A stretch of DNA of 10,167 bases from the NCBI GenBank assembly GCA_002452555.1, contig DKER01000102.1, positions 1 to 10,167 of the forward strand, in the 5' to 3' direction. The notes beneath the pieces are model-generated. The model was not told the origin of the DNA and did no database searches. It saw only the letters and a program-made list of their open reading frames with translations. Below, in pieces: positions 1 to 7,300 of this stretch (the first letter of the stretch is position 1; each line of letters opens with the position of its first letter). The stretch is from Fidelibacterota bacterium UBA6817 (lineage in GTDB: Bacteria; Fidelibacterota; Fidelibacteria; Fidelibacterales; Fidelibacteraceae). A program made the translations under genes and the position numbers.

Positions 1-22
1 GCTACTGGCTACTGGCTACTGG
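1..22. repeat. 7-bp tandem repeat (GCTACTG, three units), cut by window edge
   Basis: Three exact head-to-tail copies of GCTACTG occupy positions 1-21, with one further matching base at 22. The array probably continues to the left of the window. It lies just beyond the stop codon (28-30) of the minus-strand lipoprotein gene, so it is intergenic. It belongs to a pattern in this window of short 7-8 bp intergenic tandem arrays (see 7764-7796 and 10133-10167), although the three unit sequences differ. It is far too short in unit length to be CRISPR. No function can be assigned. Confidence 0.8.
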
Positions 23-27
23 ACCTG

Positions 28-621
28 CTACCAACTTCCCGCAACGATTCTCACTGACAGGCCTGTAATGGGATGATGGCCTGTCGGGAACTGGGAAGCG
101 GGATCGCGCCGATCTTTTCCCAGGGCAAAATCATGGGTATAACCGACTTCAAACAGCATTTTTCGTTTAAAAGCAAGTCCGGACACAAATCCCACCCGAA
201 ATGCCCGGTTATTGGCAACATCGCTAAGAATCCATGTCCCTCTCGGACCGGCCATAATGGATGACAATGACGAATAAGGATTGTGCCACTCCTTTACAAT
301 GGTCAGGTCCACGGCCTGATTCTGCTGAAAAATATATCCTGCATTCACTTTGGTCATCCGGGTGGAACCGGGCGTTCCTGTTGCCAGATAGGTCAAACTG
401 AAACCCGATCCCCAAAACGGTATCCCTATATGGAGGTTTGCATCCCACAGAGGACTTAGTCCCCGATGAATGCTGTAGACCGGAAAAAGATTTTCTCCGG
501 AAAATGTATAAGAGTACAGGGTTTTGCCCGGATCTGTTTTACCGGGGTAAATCGTAGGGTGACCGGCACATCCGGTTAGAAAAAGAAAACAAAGAACTGT
601 ATATCGCGTGATTCTATCCAT
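28..621 (-). CDS. Predicted outer-membrane lipoprotein, beta-rich (197 aa), function unknown
   Basis: The N terminus is a lipoprotein signal: Arg4 and Arg6, a hydrophobic stretch, then the lipobox LTGC with the lipidated Cys at residue 18. After lipidation the protein should sit in the outer membrane or face the periplasm. The rest alternates polar and hydrophobic residues with many Gly and aromatic positions (for example SLTYLATG, FEVGYTHDF, LSVRIVAGSW) and ends in Trp, which suggests a small beta-barrel or beta-sandwich. I recall similar 'RGL..W.DANLHIGIPFWGSG' style lipoproteins in FCB-group bacteria but cannot name a family. The ATG at 621 has only a weak upstream site (GGAAAA at 624-629). 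The signal peptide begins right at this Met, which supports the start. It is divergent from the small gene at 734, with a 112-base gap, and its downstream side is off-window. Confidence is high that it is a gene and low for function. Confidence 0.8.
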   Translation of the reverse strand: MDRITRYTVLCFLFLTGCAGHPTIYPGKTDPGKTLYSYTFSGENLFPVYSIHRGLSPLWDANLHIGIPFWGSGFSLTYLATGTPGSTRMTKVNAGYIFQQNQAVDLTIVKEWHNPYSSLSSIMAGPRGTWILSDVANNRAFRVGFVSGLAFKRKMLFEVGYTHDFALGKDRRDPASQFPTGHHPITGLSVRIVAGSW

Positions 622-733
622 GGTTTTCCGCTGTAAATTAATTTATTAATAAGCCATAATGAAAAAAAGTGAAAGATAGGACAACTTTTAAGGCGTTAGG
701 AAAGTCTTTATTCACAAACCGGGAGTGAAAACG

Positions 734-886
734 ATGAAAGCGCTCATGACAATTAAGACAATCCTATATATCGGGCTGATCATTGCAGGTGTTATCATGG
801 CAACAACCAACGAGCTGGCATGGGTTTCAGCCCGTCTGATCCTTGAACCCGTTTATGATACCGGAGCAGTTTTATTGAACTTCTGA
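734..886 (+). CDS. Small single-pass membrane protein (50 aa), possibly frameshifted
   Basis: A 50-codon reading frame starts at ATG 734 with a Shine-Dalgarno GGGAG at 721-725, 8 bases upstream, and ends at TGA 884-886. Residues 7-23 (IKTILYIGLIIAGVIMA) form one hydrophobic membrane segment after a short Lys-containing N terminus. A short amphipathic stretch with LEPVYDTG follows. A strong terminator on the same strand at 955-1002 supports transcription of this unit. From 859 to 936 a second frame is open and reads like protein (FIELLITREHF followed by IKQIVAEKNPQ), ending at TAA 937-939 just 15 bases before the terminator. A single-base slip near the T run at 870-873 would join the two into a protein of about 68 residues. 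The gene may therefore be a frameshifted copy, or the sequence may carry an indel error. I recognise no family. Confidence 0.6.
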   Translation: MKALMTIKTILYIGLIIAGVIMATTNELAWVSARLILEPVYDTGAVLLNF

Positions 887-954
887 TCACGCGGGAACAC
901 TTTATCAAACAAATCGTAGCAGAAAAAAATCCTCAGTAATCATACACCATACAT

Positions 955-1002
955 CAGGGGTTCCTTCTTTGGGACCCCTGCTCCCATTATGGGACTTTTT
1001 TT
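955..1002 (+). terminator. Rho-independent terminator (two stacked hairpins plus T7)
   Basis: Positions 955-964 (CAGGGGTTCC) pair with 971-980 (GGGACCCCTG) to give a 10-bp stem with one G-U wobble and a 6-base loop. Immediately after comes a second hairpin, TCCCA 982-986 with TGGGA 990-994 around a 3-base loop, then C and seven T residues (996-1002). The T tract follows the hairpins only on the plus strand, so this ends the transcript of the small gene at 734. The last two T residues overlap the stop codon of the convergent Nudix gene (1001-1003). Confidence 0.85.
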
Positions 1003-1402
1003 AAATGTGTTTAAAAAATTCTCTGTCAAGAAAGCTGATAAACGGAATATCGCCGTCAAGAAAATCAAAATTTCCCAGCTCAGAAGGTTCAATCCACTTA
1101 ATTTCCTGAAAGGATCGGTTGTTTAACAGGCTGCCCGTAAACGAGAGAACCTGAAAGAAATGGAGTTTTATGTCTCCGGCGCCCGGATACTGAAAAGTAT
1201 AGGAATATACGGGTTTAACACGTGTTACACAGATTTGGAGTTCTTCAAACAATTCCCGGACAAGGGCTTCTTCAGTTGTTTCTCCGGATTCAGCTTTCCC
1301 GCCGGGGAATTCCCATTTCAGAGGATGAGGATCGGACGGGAGCCGTTGGCAGATCAGGATTTTACTATGGAAAATAATAAGTCCGGCTGAAACATGAATC
1401 AC
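1001..1402 (-). CDS. MutT-like Nudix hydrolase (133 aa)
   Basis: This is a Nudix-fold pyrophosphohydrolase, most similar in layout to MutT-type enzymes that cleave oxidised or non-canonical (d)NTPs to monophosphates. The Nudix box spans residues 35-57: Gly35, five residues, Glu41, seven residues, then RELFEE (49-54), which supplies the metal-binding glutamates. The usual Gly at the penultimate box position is Gln56 (EELQI), a known kind of variation. WEFPGGK just before the box and IKWIEPSEL near 102 are typical of MutT-like members. The length of 133 aa is normal for the family. The start is GTG at 1402, overlapping the plsY stop (GTGA). An AAGAAGG site at 1410-1416, 7 bases upstream, supports it, and the nearby ATG at 1395 is out of frame. 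It is the last gene of the nth operon. The substrate cannot be fixed from sequence, so no gene symbol is given. Confidence 0.9.
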   Translation of the reverse strand: MIHVSAGLIIFHSKILICQRLPSDPHPLKWEFPGGKAESGETTEEALVRELFEELQICVTRVKPVYSYTFQYPGAGDIKLHFFQVLSFTGSLLNNRSFQEIKWIEPSELGNFDFLDGDIPFISFLDREFFKHI

Positions 1403-2043
1403 TGTTTCGCCTTCTTTTTAAAAATCATAACACGTTCAAAGCGGCTTTCTTCACCGGCTGCCAGTTTTTTAAGATTGCTCCGGTGAGTCCAGATAATAAA
1501 AAACGGGATAAAAACACTGAAAACCAGCAGCCAAAGGCTGTCCGTTACCCCTATTAAATACTGAACGACATGAATAATTCCGAACGTGGTAACAGCAAGC
1601 ATTGACGCAACGGACACATACCCCGTAAGCAGGAGCGTCAACAAAAAGATGCCGGCACATATCAAAACAATCCAGGGTGATATGGCAATAACCATTCCGG
1701 AAGCGGTGGCAACACCTTTTCCTCCGCGGAAACCGGCAAATACGGTAAATGTGTGACCCAAAATTGCACATACTCCTGCAAGGATCATCAACGCTATCCC
1801 ATCGTCTGTCAATCCGCTTCCCAGCCGGGAGATCCAGAAAGCAGAAGCAAATCCTTTAAACATATCTATCAGGAGTGTGATAATCCCGGCCGGCGCACCA
1901 AGCTGCCGAAAAACATTAGTGGCTCCCATGTTCCCGCTTCCAAGGGTACGGATATCAACGCCCTTTAATGCATAACCCATGATCAGGGCAGTAGGAAATG
2001 ATCCGGCCAGATATGATAAAATGATAAGTGCTGCAATATTCAT
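1399..2043 (-). CDS. plsY: Glycerol-3-phosphate 1-O-acyltransferase PlsY (214 aa)
   Basis: PlsY transfers an acyl group from acyl-phosphate (made by PlsX) to sn-glycerol-3-phosphate in the inner membrane, the first step of bacterial phospholipid synthesis. The three conserved family motifs are present. The glycine-rich loop SGNMGATN is at residues 36-43. The phosphate-binding block GHTFTVFAGFRGGKGVAT is at 96-113. The C-terminal HRSNLKKLAAGEE is at 187-199. Hydrophobic stretches near 4-24, 53-72, 83-103, 118-140 and 146-183 fit the multi-pass topology. The length of about 210 aa is usual. The start ATG at 2043 overlaps the stop of the upstream DUF502 gene (ATGA), with GGAGA at 2051-2055, 7 bases away. 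Its 3' end overlaps the Nudix start by 4 bases. It is clearly part of the nth operon and probably translationally coupled on both sides. PlsX is not in this window. Confidence 0.97.
   Translation of the reverse strand: MNIAALIILSYLAGSFPTALIMGYALKGVDIRTLGSGNMGATNVFRQLGAPAGIITLLIDMFKGFASAFWISRLGSGLTDDGIALMILAGVCAILGHTFTVFAGFRGGKGVATASGMVIAISPWIVLICAGIFLLTLLLTGYVSVASMLAVTTFGIIHVVQYLIGVTDSLWLLVFSVFIPFFIIWTHRSNLKKLAAGEESRFERVMIFKKKAKQ
1410..1416 (-). promoter_or_regulatory. Shine-Dalgarno that decides the GTG start of the Nudix gene
   Basis: On the minus strand AAGAAGG lies inside the last codons of plsY, 7 bases before GTG 1402. No in-frame ATG has comparable support. The GTGA overlap with the plsY stop suggests translational coupling. 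Confidence 0.65.
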
Positions 2044-2723
2044 GATTCATTCTCCGATTTATCGTTTTCACCCGGTAAGGATTCTGCTTTGTTCACCATT
2101 TGTTTCTTACGGACAGGAAAAGGCAGTCTGGGCGGTGCCAGCATCCCGCCGGAAATAAGTATTTTCAGTCCTTCTTCAATCGTATACGGCGTATCCACTG
2201 CATCATCATGAGGAATGAAAACCATATATCCGGATGTGGGATTGGGCGTCGTGGGGACAAACACGTTATAGATCCGAACACCGTCATCTGAAATTGACTG
2301 GCCGGTGACAAACCCCAGAGTCCAGATCCCTTCTGTAGGATATTGAAGATAGATAACTTTCTGGAATTCTTTACGCCTGGATGAACTGATTATCTCCACA
2401 ATCTGGCGGGATACGGTATATAAACTCCCCAATAAGGGTAATTTTGACATTCGTTTTTCAATCTTTTCATAGAACTTCCGTCCAAGCCAGTTATTAATAA
2501 AAGCCCCAAGGACCAAAATGATAAAAAAGGTAGAAATAATTCCGATTCCGGGAATATAAAAGGGAAGGAATTCACGAAAATATCTGCCGAAAATATTGTC
2601 AACAAAGCGAAAAATAAATTGAAGCGTAAATATGGTAATGCCTATGGGAATAGCAACGATCAAACCTGAAATAAACGCAGGTTTTATATTGGATTTTTTG
2701 AAAAACCCTTTAAATCTGTTCAT
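2040..2723 (-). CDS. DUF502 family membrane protein (227 aa)
   Basis: This matches my memory of the DUF502 family (bacterial relatives of plant COV/LCV membrane proteins), whose molecular role is unknown. Two membrane segments are visible at about residues 16-40 (FISGLIVAIPIGITIFTLQF) and 57-79 (IPGIGIISTFFIILVLGAF). A charged stretch follows, then SKLPLLGSLYTVSRQIVE (93-110), a highly characteristic DUF502 block. The soluble C-terminal domain carries VFVPTTPNPTSGYMVFIP (154-171). The hydrophilic tail after about 205 is rich in charged residues. The start ATG at 2723 is 9 bases after the nth stop. Its best Shine-Dalgarno, AAGGAG at 2736-2741, is 12 bases away and lies in the end of nth, so spacing is longer than ideal. 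The stop overlaps the plsY start by 4 bases. It is probably in the inner membrane, and no enzyme activity can be inferred. Confidence 0.9.
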   Translation of the reverse strand: MNRFKGFFKKSNIKPAFISGLIVAIPIGITIFTLQFIFRFVDNIFGRYFREFLPFYIPGIGIISTFFIILVLGAFINNWLGRKFYEKIEKRMSKLPLLGSLYTVSRQIVEIISSSRRKEFQKVIYLQYPTEGIWTLGFVTGQSISDDGVRIYNVFVPTTPNPTSGYMVFIPHDDAVDTPYTIEEGLKILISGGMLAPPRLPFPVRKKQMVNKAESLPGENDKSENES

Positions 2724-2732
2724 TGCCGGTGC

Positions 2733-3440
2733 TTACTCCTTGTCCGTGCTTTGAAATGATTTTAAGCATGTTTTATTTAATTTAATTCCTTTTTTATCAA
2801 ACGGACCCGGACACAGATCACACAATTGACACACGTGGCAACGGGGATTTCGCGCCGTACAAACCCTGCGTCCGTGATCTATGATCATATGATTCCATGT
2901 GATCCAATGTTCCCGTGGTAAAATGTTTTGAAGATCAAGCTCAATTTTACCCGGATCACTTTCCCTTGTGAAACCCAGATGCCGGGATATTCTGCCAACA
3001 TGCGTATCCACGACAATCGCAGGCTGATGATACACAACTCCCAAAACAACATTGGCTGTTTTTCGGCCTACTCCCGGGAGTTGAGTCAGGTCTTCGAGCC
3101 GGTTCGGGACCTCTCCGTTAAACCGTTTGACGATCATGTTGGATGCAGCAATCATATTTTTTGCTTTGTGATTAAAAAAACCGGTGGATCGAATCACGTC
3201 TTTTACGTCTTCCAGCGGGGCCTCAGCCAACATATAAGCAGAATTCCAACGCCGAAAAAGTTCGGGGGTCACTTTATTGACCCTGTCATCGGTACACTGG
3301 GCAGACAATATCGTTGCCATAAGAAGCTGAAATGCATCGACATGATACAATGAACAGGCACTTCCCGGATACAAATGATACAAACGTTCTATGATCAAAC
3401 CTGCTCTTTTTTGTTTTGGTCCCAGGGTTTCCATACTCAC
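2733..3440 (-). CDS. nth: Endonuclease III (Nth), base-excision repair glycosylase/AP lyase (235 aa)
   Basis: Nth removes oxidised pyrimidines from DNA and cleaves the resulting abasic site by beta-elimination. The helix-hairpin-helix LPGVGRKTANV is at residues 121-131, with the catalytic lysine at Lys127. The catalytic aspartate is Asp145 in VVDTHVGR. The four cysteines of the [4Fe-4S] cluster are at 194, 201, 204 and 210, with the expected C-X6-C-X2-C-X5-C spacing. The N-terminal LLMATILSAQCTDDRVN (39-55) is also typical. At 235 aa it is somewhat longer than the E. coli enzyme, mainly by a basic C-terminal tail after the cluster. The start is taken as GTG 3440 because AAGGTG (3449-3454) is 8 bases upstream. 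The in-frame ATG at 3434 would have a poor 14-base spacing. It is the first gene of the four-gene operon and is divergent from the gene at 3523. Confidence 0.96.
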   Translation of the reverse strand: MSMETLGPKQKRAGLIIERLYHLYPGSACSLYHVDAFQLLMATILSAQCTDDRVNKVTPELFRRWNSAYMLAEAPLEDVKDVIRSTGFFNHKAKNMIAASNMIVKRFNGEVPNRLEDLTQLPGVGRKTANVVLGVVYHQPAIVVDTHVGRISRHLGFTRESDPGKIELDLQNILPREHWITWNHMIIDHGRRVCTARNPRCHVCQLCDLCPGPFDKKGIKLNKTCLKSFQSTDKE

Positions 3441-3448
3441 AGCAAATT

Positions 3449-3454
3449 CACCTT
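3449..3454 (-). promoter_or_regulatory. Shine-Dalgarno favouring the GTG start of nth
   Basis: On the minus strand AAGGTG sits 8 bases before GTG 3440 but 14 bases before the alternative ATG at 3434. This favours the GTG. The two choices differ by only two residues. Confidence 0.5.
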
Positions 3455-3522
3455 ATCATCCTCTGACTATTGTTGTAAATTAGCAAGGATTGAAATGAAA
3501 GTCTAAAAGTATTCAATAATAT

Positions 3523-4224
3523 ATGGAACATGAACACTTACAACATTTCCTGAATGAGACCCCGCTCCTCGATTTTCATAATGCTTCATTTTATACACTG
3601 AATGAAAACCACAGATGGGATAAACTCCCCGATACTGAAAAAATTCAGCAGATTTATGAATTTGTTCGGGATAATATTGCCTATCAGTTCCCTAAAAAGC
3701 GAATTCAAACCGCCTCGGGAATTTTAGCGGACGGATGGGGTTTCAGTCTGTCAAAAAGTATTCTTTTAATGGCTTTACTCCGTTTAGTACACATTCCGTG
3801 CCGTTTTCATGGTTTTCTGATTAAAAAAGAGTTCCTCAAGGGTATTCCCGATGATAAACTTTACAGAAAAATTCCCGAACTACTGGTGCACGGCTGGGTA
3901 GAAGCTCTGAAGGACGATCATTGGATCATTTTGGAAGGCGCGACACTTCCGGAAAAATTTATTCAGAAACAATTGGATAAAATACCCGTCAAAAAGGGAG
4001 AATACAACGGATACGGACTGGGTGTTCATGAACTGGAAAATCTCCTGTATCGATGGACAGGTAAACACACATACATTCAGCGCAACGCAATCCTCAGGGA
4101 TTTTTCAGTGTTCAACAATCCGGATGATTTCCTTTCCCTTTTCGGCAAGGAATTGAAAAGCCTGAGAAAATATTATCCTGCCAGGCGGCATATCAGAAAA
4201 TTGAACAAAATGATGGATATTTGA
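3523..4224 (+). CDS. Transglutaminase-like domain protein with Cys-to-Ser at the active site (233 aa)
   Basis: The fold resembles the bacterial transglutaminase-like (papain-like) superfamily. Residues 40-55 (KIQQIYEFVRDNIAYQ) and 67-95 (from ILADGWGFSLSKS to LLRLVHIPCRF) match the core helix region. The His block is VHGWVEA with His123, and the third position is Glu138 in WIILEGATL. The C-terminal part (GYGLGVHEL at 163-171, THTYIQ-like KHTYIQ at 181-186, DFSVFNNPDDF at 193-203) is also conserved in the subfamily I recall. That subfamily normally has GQC or GFC at the nucleophile position. Here it is GFS with Ser75 (AGT, 3745-3747). The only Cys is Cys93, in the position of the common IPCRF motif. 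Glu in the third position seems normal for the subfamily. No signal peptide or membrane segment is visible, so it is likely cytoplasmic. The ATG at 3523 has no good Shine-Dalgarno, and an in-frame upstream start is not available. The gene lies 81 bases upstream of the PPi-PEPCK candidate on the same strand. Confidence 0.75.
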   Translation: MEHEHLQHFLNETPLLDFHNASFYTLNENHRWDKLPDTEKIQQIYEFVRDNIAYQFPKKRIQTASGILADGWGFSLSKSILLMALLRLVHIPCRFHGFLIKKEFLKGIPDDKLYRKIPELLVHGWVEALKDDHWIILEGATLPEKFIQKQLDKIPVKKGEYNGYGLGVHELENLLYRWTGKHTYIQRNAILRDFSVFNNPDDFLSLFGKELKSLRKYYPARRHIRKLNKMMDI

Positions 4225-4305
4225 TTTGTGCCTGTGACCCTAAGGATTTCCCGATGCACCGCTGTCTGCCGACAGTCATTCCATCATTAAAAATGGGAGG
4301 GTTCC
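4225..4305 (+). other. Short intergenic spacer with a weak hairpin
   Basis: CTGTC (4262-4266) can pair with GACAG (4271-4275) around a 4-base loop, but no T tract follows. It does not look like a terminator, so read-through from the transglutaminase-like gene into the large gene is possible. I see no convincing promoter. Confidence 0.35.
4295..4301 (+). promoter_or_regulatory. Strong Shine-Dalgarno for the PPi-PEPCK candidate
   Basis: GGGAGGG ends 4 bases before ATG 4306. It is the strongest ribosome-binding site in the window and fixes the start. It suggests high translation of the large enzyme. Confidence 0.75.
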
Positions 4306-7300
4306 ATGGATTTTCGACGAGCATTAGGCATTGACCCGGACGGTACCATTTGTCAATACAATCCTGAGCGGCTGATTCAATACATCAATTTAAAACTGGC
4401 TGCTATGGGATATCCCGTTTTTGGAACAATGCATGACAAAGATTTTATTGACCTGGCCAGAGATCTTATTTCCAATCACCAGGAGAAAAACCGGCTCCTC
4501 TCAAATTATCTCTGTCCGGCTGATTTGAGAATTCAAAATTTCATCAATAATTATTTTAACGAATCGGAAGCTGACAGCGGCATTCGCATACCCTCCAACA
4601 CGTTTATTCTGGATCATCACGGCATCGCCAGGATGTTATCCATACCGCCGGATAAGAATGACTATCATAACGGGCCTGTTTCATCCTATCGTATCGAACA
4701 GGGAATCCTCCACAACCCAAAACATGACCGAAGGACAACCAAGGGTGTTTTTCACGTGAGTGAAGGGGGACTTCCCATTCCTGATGATAAAAAAGCCGTT
4801 CCCCGTGATACATTCAAACAAATTTTTAAAAAAGCTCTGGATGTTCCAAAAGAAATTCTTGAATTGCCGTTCACCGCGTCTCAGGAGGAAAAAGCATATT
4901 TGTGGACATCCCTCCTGCTCAGGCCTGTGGTTGTCCCGGAGGTGCCCGGATACAACGCATGCAAAAGTATGGAAATCCGTCTTTTTGCTCCGGGATGCCT
5001 GGTAGGCAATCTGGATTTTGCTGAATCTATATTCGGCAATGCCGGTGATCCGTACCTTCCTCAAAACGATGCAGCTCTGGACATCGACCATTGGACAGGT
5101 CACACAGGATGCATTATATTGGCGCCGCATTTGAATACCATGACAAAAAAAGAGCTGGGACTTCCTTCGGTCGGTAAAGCCACAAAACGGCAAAAACGAG
5201 ACGGGATGTGCTGGGAAAATGCGGATGAATTGTATAATGACGGACAACCGTTCAAAATTACGGCACGAACCGAAGAAGGATTAATCCTGACAATTATTTC
5301 CGATAACTATTTCGGTTACACAAAAAAAGAAGTGAAAACCCAGATCAGTTTTTCCTCAAACCTCTACGGGAATTCGGAAGAAGAACATGCCGGCGGCGCG
5401 CTGGTTTTCCCGAGTTATGATCTGGGAGATGAATTCCGGGATGATAATCTCATTCCTCAAAACAATCTGACATTCGGTGAAATGGTCAAATCCTACAAAG
5501 ATATGATGGAAGAACAACCGGAAGGATTCGCCATCGACCGCACATATCCGGAAATCATATATATCCCTGAAGATATTCAGGTTAACCTGAAGGAACAATT
5601 GATCCGCTGGACCAGAAAAAAGAAAGCATATCAGCTGAAACTGCTGCCGGATAAAATTTATATCATGCCGTCAGGTTATAAAATCCGCATGTTAAAACAG
5701 GAAGGTGCCCCTTTCTGGCAACTAACCGGAACCATTGCTGAAGGGACATTCATTCATAAACCCTGCACAGTATCAGGCGGCGGAAAATCGGAAATCTCAA
5801 AATCAATATCTAATTCCATAATTTACGGACCCTTTTTCGTTGCCGATATTCACAAGGATTTCAAACTTCTGGATGATATCATATCAAAGGATTATTCGAA
5901 ACGATTCAAAGACGGAGCCGGAGAACAAGACAATCGGTCTTTTCTGGATCCTGAACGATCCATGGGCTCTGCCATCAAACTGTTGACGCCTTCAAAAAAA
6001 TATACAGATGAATACAATAAATGGCTCCGGTCTATCCCCATGTATGTTAAAGGTTTGGTTTTTATCGTAAAACGGTTTTATAAACAAGAGTGGGGGCACA
6101 ACTGGCGGGATCATTTCACGGTGGACAGCGTGAATGGAAAACCGGGAAATGAATTGCGCCTTCGGAATCACCGTCTGTATGCCAGTTATCTCAGAGTCGG
6201 TTTTGAAAAGGATGGTGCCTGGCGGACCTATAAGCTTCGGCAGGATTTTACCGGGGCTGACAAACTGCAGATGGAGGATGATATTACTGCCTCAACTGTT
6301 GTGCCGACCCGTGAACTGAATAATCTGAATCCCAAATACACCAATCCGGCGGTTAAGATCGTTGCCAATTGTGAATACCGTTTTTTCCAAAGGCCGGATG
6401 AAGCCATTCACAGAGGATACGACCGGCAGGCTGAAGCCGATCTGGCCAGTCCAAATACATTCATATCCAATTTTCAGCCTCTGACACCTGCCGATGCCCG
6501 TGAAATCATGGAAAATGCCATACTCTTTGATAAATACACGGAACCGATCAAAGACATTATCAAAAAAGCGGCAAACAACCCGGAAGGGACATATTTTGTC
6601 AGTTCATCCCACCCCAGGATCGTCGACGGCAAACCCGGTAAAAATGTGCGCTACCTGCAGAATCGTGCAGATATTCTGGATCCGCGAGACAAGTATATTG
6701 CCAAAACTGCCATCCGTTTATTCAGGAAAATTCCGGCAGAATCACCTGTCTATTTCCCGGTGAATGCTGTGTTGCCCGGACGGCGAAACAACCCGCCTGA
6801 ACCGGGGATCCGTCCCCTTGCCGTGTATAATCCCATTCATTATCAGGAACTTCCGGAACTTTTTATGGATTTCATTTGCAGTCTTACAGGCAAATCACCG
6901 TCTACAACCGGAGCCGGTTCTGAAGGAGCATTGACAAAAGCACCCTTTAATTCTCTTGTTTCCACGACCGATCTCAACAATGCCCTCGTTTCCTACATTC
7001 TGACAGGATACGACGGTTTCACGACTGCGGCCGGTTATATAGGACCCAAATACCGGGTGGATCATGACATCAGTCTGCTGGTTCCGGAAATCTGGTGCCG
7101 CTTGTCCGTTAAAGAAAGAGATCCTGAATACATGAAAAGCAACGGATATCTTGAGAAGGTGGAGGATTTTACATATAAGGGGAAAAAGATCTATGCCGGA
7201 CGCCTGGGTTACCGAATTACAGAAAAATTTGTTCAGGATTTCTTCGGCCGGGTCTTTGAAGATCCTCACACCGTTTTCAATGAAGAAATGCTCAAACCCG

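Noticed and set aside
2928..3353. 141-codon plus-strand open frame opposite nth
   Set aside because: nth on the minus strand has all catalytic and iron-sulfur residues. The plus frame is a shadow.
3441..3522. Divergent promoters between nth and the transglutaminase-like gene
   Set aside because: Candidate -35 elements such as TTGAAA at 3490-3495 have no -10 box at 16-18 bp spacing, and the minus-strand candidates are equally poor. A promoter must exist here or nearby, but I cannot place it.
4262..4275. Terminator after the transglutaminase-like gene
   Set aside because: The stem is only 5 bp and has no following T tract.
4681..5247. 188-codon minus-strand open frame inside the large gene
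   Set aside because: It is antisense to conserved blocks of the PPi-PEPCK candidate, its product has no recognisable domain, and its composition reads like a shadow frame.
5770..5796. Ordinary P-loop NTPase or ATP-PEPCK call from the VSGGGKSE motif
   Set aside because: The surrounding sequence and the 1149-residue length fit neither a Walker A/Walker B NTPase nor the shorter ATP- or GTP-PEPCKs. The motif fits better as part of a PPi-PEPCK-type core.
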